From contig DJMM01000010.1 of the NCBI GenBank assembly GCA_002435365.1, positions 15,632 through 28,778 of the forward strand: a stretch of DNA of 13,147 bases, given 5' to 3'. A model generated the notes under the pieces. It saw nothing but the letters and a program-made list of their open reading frames with translations. It did not search any database and had not been told where the DNA came from. Below are positions 1 through 6,525 of this stretch, piece after piece. Both the position numbers and the translations under genes were made by a program. Each line of letters starts with the position of its first letter. Within the stretch, counting starts at the first letter, position 1. This stretch comes from Ignavibacteriales bacterium UBA6490 (GTDB taxonomy: Bacteria > Bacteroidota > Ignavibacteria > Ignavibacteriales > Ignavibacteriaceae).

Positions 1-2162
1 TTATACGTCCCGGTAACCGTAAGTGCGGCATTGGAGTAAATGATAAGATTGTCGTTCAGCTCAACTGCTGCTGAGATTGTTTCATTAAATAACAGCTTAC
101 CCCCGTATTTTACAACAGGTGAAACCTGAAACAGGTATCCTTCCCCGGGTGGAAAATTATAGTCGATTGAATCTTCGTTATGGCTGTAAAAAGTAGTATC
201 CAGCCCTCCCTCAACATTTTTTACCTTTAGATTATTGTAACTGGAATTACTGAAATCTAATTCCATTCTCAGCTCTCTGCTGGACCTGCAAAATGAGTTT
301 ACGACCATAAAATAGTTATTATCCTGATCAAGAGTATCTTTAAGGAAAGCAGCATTAAAATCACATGTGTCTACCGATGAATCATATAATTTCAGATAAT
401 CATAGTAATTATTCTCCCCACAACTTACTTCAGCTCCCTTTCTGAGGCAGATGTCCTGTCCGGTGTATTTTAGTTTCAATAATGTATTACCTAACGTACC
501 GCTTAATCTTGGGTTTATATGATCCCTCACATGTATGCCGATAGCTTTTGGTTCATAAAGTCCTTGTGAATCGTATTCTAATAAGCCTCCATCTCCATCT
601 TCATTGTCATAGAACGGTTCATAAAAAATACCTTTTGCTCCATGGGACAGTGCAAGCATCACCCCTGCATTTAATTCTTCAGGATTGGGCTGTCTCCAGT
701 GCAGCCAGTGATTCTCCAGATCCCATAGCTGGATTGTATAATAAAAATCTTCCATCAGTCCGTTTTTGCTGTTGGCTTCATATACACACTTGAAAATATT
801 TTTAAATACATTCAATCCGACCTGGGTCGAGATATCATATCCATAGGGAGCGTAATAAAAATTCAGCGGTTTCGGCTTGATTTCTTCAACCCATGGCGGT
901 AGTACAGCTGCTTCATTTCTGTAACCATCCCATTCAGGGTACAGGTGTGTTAATAGGGTTGGTCCATATCCCCAGGCATCTTTTATCGATTCAAGCACAC
1001 TCTGCACAAATCCTTGAGGTATCAGGCAGTCTACACTGTGCGGCTCATCGACACTGAAGATATACTTAAGGTTATTCTCATAAAACTGCGGATTTGCAGT
1101 TCTGAATTTATTTAAGTAATTGGCTATTTTTTCGCGGGCTTGGTTTTTATCAACTTCATAATATAGTCTATTAAACCAAATATCAATATCATACACTTCG
1201 ATATAATCTATTAAAAGTTCATGTCCGGTATCATAATATTGTACTCTGAATTCAACATCGATAAGCTCCTTTCCCTCAGGACAATATACCGCATCAGTTA
1301 ACTTAAAGGCATTCCGGCAGAAATCTGCATAATTATACCTCAGTTTATTACCATTCTCACTCGTCCAAATATCTCCGGCTGTCAAGTCACTTGAGATCAG
1401 TGAATCCTGAAGAATATTTTCTCCCGTTTTATATTTTACATAAACCAGGATTTGACATACAGGATCGTCCATTTCTTCAGGTATTGGCTCGGCTCCTAAT
1501 TTCAGATGGAAATTAACCTCATAGGTCTGAAGATCAGTTTCCTGTGGATTATTCGTCCACGATCCCCTGTACCTTGTCTCCTGAAGATAATTCGGTCCTC
1601 TTACAAACCATGGCTCTCCATCCGGAACCTCAGGTGGATTGCCATACTCATCGTGAGTCGACCAGTATACTTTACCCCCTATTGTCTTTCTGTATCCGTA
1701 ATCATGTTTAAGACCCAAGGTTCCCAGGTATACTATTTCCTGGGTTGCATCCCACCTGGAATAATAGGCCCCGCTGTAGAAAAATACATAATCAAAATTT
1801 CTGATGAATTCTGTCTCCGCACCATCCAGTACACCATGGGATGCAAATGTGTTCATTGCAACTACATTCCGGAAACTCCGAAGACTATCCATATTTGATA
1901 GAAGTACCCCGGTGTAAGGACCTATATAATTTATATCATTATCGCTATATGGCTGCCGGACATAAACCATTGCTGTATTTATGCCAAGCGCATGTGCTCT
2001 CCACAGACTAAATAAGGATGAATCGTGGGGCATAAAATAACCATCACGAGGCCAGGGTGTGTTATGCATATAGGCCCCGATAACAAATTTATCCTGCTGC
2101 TGGGCTGATGACAGGCAGGAAAACAATAACATCAGAATAAATACTTCCTTACCCTTTTTCAT
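1..2162 (-). CDS. Secreted glycoside-hydrolase-like protein, 3' end outside the window
   Basis: The reading frame is open for 720 codons from ATG at 2162 to the left edge without a stop, so the C-terminus is missing. The start is supported by AGGAG at 2170-2174, 7 nt upstream. Residues 1-20 form a signal peptide (KKGK, hydrophobic core, SSA before QQQ). Residues 25-200 and 335-550 look like halves of a TIM-barrel glycosidase: HALGINTAMVYV at 57-68, FSVDEPH at 369-375 with E373, and ALSHGAKGIFYEPFY at 504-518 with E515. Such Glu residues on barrel strands are usual catalytic candidates, but this assignment is inference. Residues 211-330 read as an inserted beta-sandwich resembling a carbohydrate-binding module. 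Residues 610-680 resemble the beta domain that closes many glycosidases (MVVNSF, then PPGEGYLF). The last visible residues look like the start of a beta-helix (AALTVTGTY). A T9SS tail is expected beyond the edge but is not seen. The exact GH family is not recognised. Confidence 0.8.
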   Translation of the reverse strand, partial: MKKGKEVFILMLLFSCLSSAQQQDKFVIGAYMHNTPWPRDGYFMPHDSSLFSLWRAHALGINTAMVYVRQPYSDNDINYIGPYTGVLLSNMDSLRSFRNVVAMNTFASHGVLDGAETEFIRNFDYVFFYSGAYYSRWDATQEIVYLGTLGLKHDYGYRKTIGGKVYWSTHDEYGNPPEVPDGEPWFVRGPNYLQETRYRGSWTNNPQETDLQTYEVNFHLKLGAEPIPEEMDDPVCQILVYVKYKTGENILQDSLISSDLTAGDIWTSENGNKLRYNYADFCRNAFKLTDAVYCPEGKELIDVEFRVQYYDTGHELLIDYIEVYDIDIWFNRLYYEVDKNQAREKIANYLNKFRTANPQFYENNLKYIFSVDEPHSVDCLIPQGFVQSVLESIKDAWGYGPTLLTHLYPEWDGYRNEAAVLPPWVEEIKPKPLNFYYAPYGYDISTQVGLNVFKNIFKCVYEANSKNGLMEDFYYTIQLWDLENHWLHWRQPNPEELNAGVMLALSHGAKGIFYEPFYDNEDGDGGLLEYDSQGLYEPKAIGIHVRDHINPRLSGTLGNTLLKLKYTGQDICLRKGAEVSCGENNYYDYLKLYDSSVDTCDFNAAFLKDTLDQDNNYFMVVNSFCRSSRELRMELDFSNSSYNNLKVKNVEGGLDTTFYSHNEDSIDYNFPPGEGYLFQVSPVVKYGGKLLFNETISAAVELNDNLIIYSNAALTVTGTY

Positions 2163-2169
2163 ATTTTTG

Positions 2170-2174
2170 CTCCT
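2170..2174 (-). promoter_or_regulatory. Ribosome binding site of the glycosidase-like gene
   Basis: AGGAG on the minus strand, 7 nt before the ATG at 2162. It fixes the start of the partial gene, directly upstream of a signal peptide. The 91-bp gap to the upstream gene holds no hairpin followed by a T-run, so read-through from that gene is possible. Confidence 0.7.
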
Positions 2175-2253
2175 GATTTATTTGAGTCTAACTACCAGGT
2201 ACTTAATATACCTTTGGTTTTATATGCCTCTTTTATCTGCACTTTTTTTGCTT

Positions 2254-3957
2254 TTATTTTATATAGATCATCTTTTTTATCCCGGTGTAAACCGGTATTC
2301 TTTTTTCTGAATCAGTAATATCTATTTTACACAGATAAATCCCGCTGGAGATATCCCCGGCTGTATATTCTGCCTCATAATACCCGGGTTCTTTTTCCTC
2401 GTTTACAAGAACAGCAATAACCGAACCGGTGATGTCATATACATACATCTTCACATAGCCTCTCCTGCTTAATCTGTAACCGATCTTTGTGGATGGATTG
2501 AACGGGTTGGGATAGTTCTGGTACAAATAATAATCACTGGTCAGCACCCAGTAGTCGTTTATCCCTATGATAATTACGGCTATTTCCTCTCCCGGTTCCG
2601 ATTCATTCTCCTGTTTATCAATTGAGGTTAATTTATAATATAGTACTTTAACGTTTCCAGGTACAATATCTGTATAAAAGGTGTCTCTGGGAGAGGCTAT
2701 CAGTCTGCTGGTGTCAATATTAAATCCTGCAGCAGTATCCCGGTATAACCTGTAATCTCCAAAATCTGCTTCCGTGTTCCGGTTCCACCTGAAATGAATG
2801 TACTCCGAATCCCTTACCGCGGTAAAATTACCAGGAGTTCTGGGGGGTAAATCCTCATATTTATAAGAATGACCTAATGGTCCTCCATACAGACCGATAT
2901 CACTTCGGCTGCCATCTTCATCAAGAATAGTTGGGTCACCTGCATCGATCAGCGGGGAGTACATCTGAAGGTGGAAATCAGATGTATCATTTACAAACAT
3001 GGGATCAGCGGAAATATTTGTGCTGTCTGAAGGATAGCTGCTGACCTTCCAGAAATTATTATATTTTACATCACTTCCGCCTCCATAGACTGCATTCTGG
3101 CTTCCGATTATATTATTATTCTTTATGGTTACAGGTACACTGTAGAATACATTCTTGAACTTTGCAAGAAATAAATTGTTGGTGAAATTGCCCGGGTAGG
3201 AATTACTGATACCGGTTCTGTAGTACAGATCGTATTTGGGTTTTACTATTACATTATTGCTGAAATTTGGAGTGGAAGAACCTGACAATGCATTATAAAG
3301 TATTTCACCATCAGTATCAAATTCTCCTTCGATTTTGAAAATATTATTAGTGGCATATACAATAGTCTGTTCTCCAACTTGAATTCCAATAAAATCATAA
3401 GAAATAAAGTTGGAATCTATAAAAGCGAGATATTGATGTGATTCGTCGAATACAACACAAGAGACTGCGCGATTAGATTTATTAATAAAGTTATGCTTAA
3501 CCTGTCCTTCTGTGATACTTATTCCATGGGAGGCATACGATATATCATTGTATCGTACAATACAACTCTTTACTGAATCTGTAAAACTCATATAAACACC
3601 CACTCCACTATACTGAAGTTTTAATTTAAACTTCTCGAATAAACAACTATCTTTCATCTCAACTGCATATATAAATGATGTGAAATCACTCAAATCAATA
3701 ACACAGCTATCCATCCCAGCCCCAATCAATGCCAGTCCCGGTATCATAACTACTTTTTCCTTATACACTCCATTCCCCACATAAATTGTATCACCAAAGT
3801 TGGAGATATTGATGCATTCCTGGATACTGTCGCTTGCGGTTTCCCAGGACAAATACGGCGGGGTGCTGCTGCCGGTTTTGCTTACGTACCTCACTTCAGA
3901 AAAATTAACCTGTGTTAATAAAAGTATTGCAAGGAATGTTATTTTAATTCTGTTCAT
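2254..3957 (-). CDS. Secreted right-handed beta-helix protein with Fn3-like module and T9SS sorting domain
   Basis: A 567-aa protein, predicted to be secreted or surface-attached. Residues 1-20 are a signal peptide. Residues 22-95 match the DUF1565-like opening of beta-helix proteins (RYVSKTGS, then DTIYVGNGVYKE at 56-67, then LALIGAGMDSCVID). Residues 95-330 carry irregular Asn-rich helix rungs with repeated NNxF/NNxI patterns (N204-N205, N234-N235, N260-N261, N280-N282). SPLIDAGDP at 334-342 and DIGLYGGP at 353-360 are the usual closing motif of this family. Residues 371-462 look like a fibronectin type III domain. The tail has YQNYPNPFNPSTKI at 479-492 and ends in K, a type A T9SS domain. 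It is longer near its end than the other tails here, with about eight extra residues around 548-557. No clear Shine-Dalgarno precedes the ATG. The beta-helix fold often binds or cleaves polysaccharides, but no catalytic residues can be assigned. Confidence 0.88.
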   Translation of the reverse strand: MNRIKITFLAILLLTQVNFSEVRYVSKTGSSTPPYLSWETASDSIQECINISNFGDTIYVGNGVYKEKVVMIPGLALIGAGMDSCVIDLSDFTSFIYAVEMKDSCLFEKFKLKLQYSGVGVYMSFTDSVKSCIVRYNDISYASHGISITEGQVKHNFINKSNRAVSCVVFDESHQYLAFIDSNFISYDFIGIQVGEQTIVYATNNIFKIEGEFDTDGEILYNALSGSSTPNFSNNVIVKPKYDLYYRTGISNSYPGNFTNNLFLAKFKNVFYSVPVTIKNNNIIGSQNAVYGGGSDVKYNNFWKVSSYPSDSTNISADPMFVNDTSDFHLQMYSPLIDAGDPTILDEDGSRSDIGLYGGPLGHSYKYEDLPPRTPGNFTAVRDSEYIHFRWNRNTEADFGDYRLYRDTAAGFNIDTSRLIASPRDTFYTDIVPGNVKVLYYKLTSIDKQENESEPGEEIAVIIIGINDYWVLTSDYYLYQNYPNPFNPSTKIGYRLSRRGYVKMYVYDITGSVIAVLVNEEKEPGYYEAEYTAGDISSGIYLCKIDITDSEKRIPVYTGIKKMIYIK

Positions 3958-3984
3958 GGCGGATTGATTGATTTATTGAATGTT

Positions 3985-4003
3985 TGGATGATTGCTTGAT
4001 TGG
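3985..4003 (+). repeat. Left copy of a 19-bp imperfect inverted repeat
   Basis: This sequence matches the reverse complement of 4473-4491 at 16 of 19 positions. It sits inside a longer ATTGA/GATTG-rich tract (3961-4010) just upstream of the beta-helix gene start. The pair encloses 507 bp of non-coding repeats, an arrangement like the ends of a miniature element. The low complexity of the tract weakens the argument. Confidence 0.45.
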
Positions 4004-4132
4004 ATGCTTGCCCCTTCGGGGATTGATGAAACCTTTTTCGGTGAACCTTAACCACAGGAAAACTCCCGTTAATTATTGTGGAATAATTTAAGAAGTAAAT
4101 TATTCTAAGTCAAAGAAAATCAGTTATGCAAT

Positions 4133-4189
4133 AATCCTGCTAATCCTGTTATCCGTCAGCTGACGGACTGTAAATCGTGGTTCAGACAA
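4133..4189 (+). repeat. 9-nt-period AATCCTGxx repeat, copy 1, with palindrome
   Basis: Units AATCCTGCT (4133-4141) and AATCCTGTT (4142-4150) are followed by a perfect 16-bp palindrome, TCCGTCAGCTGACGGA, at 4152-4167. The tract closes with AATCGTGGTTCAGACAA at 4173-4189. The closing 17-mer recurs in copy 2 with one mismatch. Confidence 0.75.
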
Positions 4190-4197
4190 AATCATTT

Positions 4198-4237
4198 TGG
4201 AAATGGAAACAGGCTCTATAAGGGATTTCCATTTCCA
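4198..4237. repeat. 12-bp perfect inverted repeat
   Basis: TGGAAATGGAAA at 4198-4209 pairs perfectly with TTTCCATTTCCA at 4226-4237 across a 16-nt loop. It sits between the two 9-nt-period tracts. There is no T-run after either arm, so it does not look like a terminator. Confidence 0.65.
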
Positions 4238-4268
4238 TATGAAGCATTACAAAAATATGTTAAATCAT

Positions 4269-4312
4269 AATCCTGGAAATCCGGTGAATCGTGTGAATCC
4301 TGGTTCAGACAA
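4269..4312 (+). repeat. 9-nt-period AATCCTGxx repeat, copy 2
   Basis: Four units in exact 9-nt register: AATCCTGGA, AATCCGGTG, AATCGTGTG and AATCCTGGT (4269-4304). TCAGACAA follows. AATCCTGGTTCAGACAA at 4296-4312 repeats the closing sequence of copy 1, 123 bp away. The units are too short and lack spacers, so this is not a CRISPR array. Confidence 0.75.
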
Positions 4313-4325
4313 TGAAACATCCGCA

Positions 4326-4339
4326 AGGGCTAAAGCCCT
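4326..4339. repeat. AA-loop hairpin 1
   Basis: AGGGCT, AA, AGCCCT: a perfect 6-bp stem with a two-base AA loop, giving TAAA at the centre. It is the first of three hairpins of the same design within 125 bp. Confidence 0.75.
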
Positions 4340-4363
4340 GAAATATTTGATATATTCCATTAA

Positions 4364-4383
4364 CCCCCACATAAATGTGGGGG
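4364..4383. repeat. AA-loop hairpin 2
   Basis: CCCCCACAT, AA, ATGTGGGGG: a perfect 9-bp stem with an AA loop. The flanks TTAA on the left and CTAATTA on the right keep partial symmetry. The arms differ completely from those of hairpins 1 and 3, while the loop is the same. Confidence 0.8.
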
Positions 4384-4429
4384 CTAATTAATTGTAATAA
4401 TACATTTAATTAGAAGATTATCCTCTTCT

Positions 4430-4449
4430 CACCTGACTAAAGTCAGGTG
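4430..4449. repeat. AA-loop hairpin 3
   Basis: CACCTGACT, AA, AGTCAGGTG: a perfect 9-bp stem with an AA loop. It lies 46 bp after hairpin 2 and is followed by TTAATGAGTTA. There is no T-run, so it is not an intrinsic terminator. Confidence 0.8.
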
Positions 4450-4472
4450 TTAATGAGTTAGGAATAATATTC

Positions 4473-4491
4473 CCAATCAGTCAATCATTCA
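4473..4491 (-). repeat. Right copy of a 19-bp imperfect inverted repeat
   Basis: This is the inverted partner of 3985-4003 (16 of 19 positions). It lies between the third AA-loop hairpin and the pepD terminator. Confidence 0.45.
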
Positions 4492-4528
4492 ATCTTCCGC
4501 TCGATCATTTAAAAATTCAGTGGAACGA

Positions 4529-4555
4529 TAAAAAAAGGCTGCGGAATGCAGCCTT
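4529..4555 (-). terminator. Intrinsic terminator of pepD
   Basis: The perfect 8-bp stem AAGGCTGC (4535-4542) / GCAGCCTT (4548-4555) has a 5-nt loop. On the minus strand it is followed by an uninterrupted T-run (A-run at 4530-4536 on the plus strand). It lies 26 bp past the pepD stop. Confidence 0.88.
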
Positions 4556-4580
4556 AATATTCAGAATATTGAACAGTTAA

Positions 4581-6041
4581 CTATTTAGCCGGAATATTTT
4601 TCAGTGCAGTAGTAAGCTGCTCCCAGAAAAGCGGGATCGTATCGATCTTAAGTTTCTCATCCGGGGAGTGAACACCGAACATTGTAGGTCCGAATGAAAT
4701 CATATCCATATCCGGATATTTTTCATTGATTATTCCGCATTCCAGCCCGGCATGGATTGCTTTTACTTCAGGCTCCCTGCCGTAAAGGTTTTTATACATA
4801 TCCTTAAAGACGCCGAGGATTTCGGAGTTTACATTTGGTTTCCATCCCGGATAGCCGTCGGCAAAAGTTAATTCGGCATCGGCAAGTCTAAATACGGAAG
4901 CAACCATATCGACAATGTCTGCAATTTCGCTGGCTACCGAACTTCTCTGGCTGGTCACAACATTCACTTTATTTCCTTTGGTATTTACAACCGCCAGATT
5001 TGTGGATGTTTCAACAAGCTCCGGAATATCGGCAGACATTTTAATTACTCCATGGGGTACGGCATAAAGTGCATTGAGGATCTTTTCCTGGATTTTGCCG
5101 TCCATTGCCTTAGCAACTTTTTTGTACTTGTCGGCAGTAACCATCAGGTTAGGCTCCATTGTAGCAAGCTCGGCTTTTACTGTTGCATTAAAGTTTTCCA
5201 CAAAAGCAAGGAATGCTTTTTTGTTTTCTTTAGGCAGCGCGACAACCGCAAATGCTTCTCTTGGTATGGCATTATGTTTATTTCCGCCTTCAATATGCGC
5301 TAATTTTAGTTTGAAATCCTTAGCAGATTTCCATAATAATCTTACCAGGATTTTAACAGCATTGCCAAGACCGGAGTGAATTTCGAGTCCGGAGTGTCCA
5401 CCCTTTAAACCGGCAACTTTAACCTCCAGCGAAGTGTATTTATCGCTAACAGCCTGCGGACGGAATGTAAAAACAGCCTGAGTATTTTTACCTCCTGCAC
5501 AGCCGATATACAGCGAACCTTCCTCTTCCGAATCCATATTAATAAGGATATCTGCTTTAAGGACGTCGCTGCTAAGACTTGAAGCGCCCGTAAGCCCGGT
5601 TTCCTCATCAAGTGTAAACAGGCACTCAATTGGTCCATGCTCGATTTCATTATCTTCAAGAACAGCAAGAGCTGCAGCTACGCCTATACCATTATCTGCT
5701 CCGAGTGTAGTGCCTTTTGCTTTTACCCACCCGCCGTCGATATAGGGCTGGATCGGATCTTTATCGAAATCATGCTGAACGTCCCTGTTCTTTTCACAGA
5801 CCATATCAAGATGACCCTGCAGAACAACAGTTTTAAGATTTTCTTTCCCGGGAGTTGCAGGTTTTCTGATAATTACATTTCCAAAGCTGTCGGTGAAAGT
5901 TTCGAGATTAATTTTCTGACCGAACGACTTGACGTAGGCTGCAACTTTTTCCTCCTGCTTGCTGCAGCGCGGATATTTACACAGTTCTTCAAAATGTTTC
6001 CATACTAAAGAAGGTTTTAGATGACCTAATACTTCACCCAT
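4581..6041 (-). CDS. pepD: Xaa-His dipeptidase (aminoacyl-histidine dipeptidase, peptidase family M20)
   Basis: A 486-aa cytosolic metallopeptidase that cleaves Xaa-His and other dipeptides. The length is almost that of E. coli PepD (485 aa). The M20 metal site is complete: H77 in GHLDM, bridging D116 in GADNG, E147 in DEETG, D170 in NMD and H458 in GVHSP. Catalytic D79 and E146 are also present. All are offset by three residues from the E. coli positions, as I recall them. The middle part (about 200-385, with GGHSGLEIHSG at 214-224) is the lid/dimerisation domain. There is no signal peptide. The start is supported by AAGGAG shortly upstream, inside the end of the preceding PqqD-like gene. 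The two genes overlap by 8 nt (ATGGGTGA), which implies translational coupling. A strong terminator follows the stop. A peptide transporter gene lies upstream, so the likely role is hydrolysis of imported peptides. Confidence 0.96.
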   Translation of the reverse strand: MGEVLGHLKPSLVWKHFEELCKYPRCSKQEEKVAAYVKSFGQKINLETFTDSFGNVIIRKPATPGKENLKTVVLQGHLDMVCEKNRDVQHDFDKDPIQPYIDGGWVKAKGTTLGADNGIGVAAALAVLEDNEIEHGPIECLFTLDEETGLTGASSLSSDVLKADILINMDSEEEGSLYIGCAGGKNTQAVFTFRPQAVSDKYTSLEVKVAGLKGGHSGLEIHSGLGNAVKILVRLLWKSAKDFKLKLAHIEGGNKHNAIPREAFAVVALPKENKKAFLAFVENFNATVKAELATMEPNLMVTADKYKKVAKAMDGKIQEKILNALYAVPHGVIKMSADIPELVETSTNLAVVNTKGNKVNVVTSQRSSVASEIADIVDMVASVFRLADAELTFADGYPGWKPNVNSEILGVFKDMYKNLYGREPEVKAIHAGLECGIINEKYPDMDMISFGPTMFGVHSPDEKLKIDTIPLFWEQLTTALKNIPAK

Positions 6042-6414
6042 TCTCTTCTCCTTTCATTTCATTGAAATTAATAAATTTGTACATATATAACTGGTTAATA
6101 AATTTTGAAACTCTTTCATAAACAGGTTCTATTTTCTCGCCATGTTTTTTTAACAGTGCATTTGATATCGCGGCCACATTTTTCATCCCGTCCATTTCCA
6201 GCCAGGCACTTGAACCAAATTCATCAAATTTAGCCTTAACATTGGGGTCTTTAAGGCGCGGCGATAAATATTTAACCAAAATTTTATTCTGAAAACGGGG
6301 TACCAGGACGGATACCAGACCATTTTCCTCAAGGACATGTGAATATACATGAAAAGGCGTTAAATCAAGGAGATTTACATCATCTTTTAATTTTCTGCGT
6401 TTGAAAGGACTCAT
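6034..6414 (-). CDS. PqqD-like protein
   Basis: A 126-aa protein with no signal peptide or membrane segment. Residues 62-118 fit the PqqD family (PF05402): KFDEFGSSAWLEMDG at 62-76, then an AAISNALLKKHG helix, then an amphipathic helix ending in INQLYMYKFINF. Residues 1-60 are a basic N-terminal extension (SPFKRRKLK, then PRFQNKILVKYLSPRLK at 39-55), which makes it longer than classical PqqD of about 90 aa. In known pathways PqqD binds a precursor peptide and presents it to a radical SAM enzyme. No radical SAM gene or precursor peptide is visible here. Similar stand-alone proteins are, to my knowledge, widespread in Bacteroidota with no known function. The stop codon overlaps the pepD start by 8 nt, so the two are co-translated. 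Transcription probably starts between 6415 and 6469, downstream of the OPT terminator. The fold assignment is good but the role is unknown. Confidence 0.85.
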   Translation of the reverse strand: MSPFKRRKLKDDVNLLDLTPFHVYSHVLEENGLVSVLVPRFQNKILVKYLSPRLKDPNVKAKFDEFGSSAWLEMDGMKNVAAISNALLKKHGEKIEPVYERVSKFINQLYMYKFINFNEMKGEENG

Positions 6415-6469
6415 AATATCTTTATACTTTATCCCCTGTTAAATCATTATTCCCAGATAATTTATTATT

Positions 6470-6509
6470 AAAAAAAACAGAATGAGGTTGTGACCCCACA
6501 ACCTCATTC
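6470..6509 (-). terminator. Strong intrinsic terminator of the OPT transporter gene
   Basis: A perfect 13-bp stem, GAATGAGGTTGTG (6480-6492) / CACAACCTCATTC (6497-6509), has a 4-nt loop. On the minus strand it is followed by an eight-T run (6470-6477). It begins 16 bp past the transporter stop and separates that gene from the PqqD-like/pepD pair. Confidence 0.92.
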
Positions 6510-6525
6510 AGGTTAAATATTCTTT

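Larger units (their letters stand above)
3958..4580. other. Gene-free block of structured repeats (REP/MITE-like)
   Basis: No credible gene lies here. The stretch contains ATTGA-rich sequence at 3961-4010 and its inverted counterpart at 4473-4495. Between them are a small CCCC-TTC-GGGG hairpin (4011-4021), a 9-nt-period repeat, a 16-bp palindrome, a 12-bp inverted repeat and three AA-loop hairpins. The pepD terminator closes the right end. The density of perfect dyads is far above that of the other intergenic gaps in the window. A REP- or MITE-like non-autonomous element is the best inference. No transposase or RAYT gene is present in the window. Confidence 0.65.

Noticed and set aside
548..1898. 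Plus-strand open frames of 81 and 130 codons
   Set aside because: They lie opposite the continuous 720-codon minus-strand gene, which has a signal peptide and domain structure. They show no recognisable features.
2197..2213. Hairpin AGGTA/TACCT between the two left-hand genes as a terminator
   Set aside because: The stem is only 5 bp (8 with a bulge) and no T-run follows on the minus strand.
4269..4312. CRISPR-like short repeat array
   Set aside because: The units are 9 nt, directly abutting and degenerate, with no spacers and no cas genes.
4197..4391. 64-codon plus-strand open frame in the repeat block
   Set aside because: It runs through two repeat tracts and two hairpins, has no ribosome binding site, and its composition reflects the repeats.
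6034..6414. RiPP biosynthesis locus based on the PqqD-like gene
   Set aside because: There is no radical SAM enzyme, precursor peptide, protease/exporter pair or other maturation gene in the window. The neighbours are ordinary peptide-use genes.
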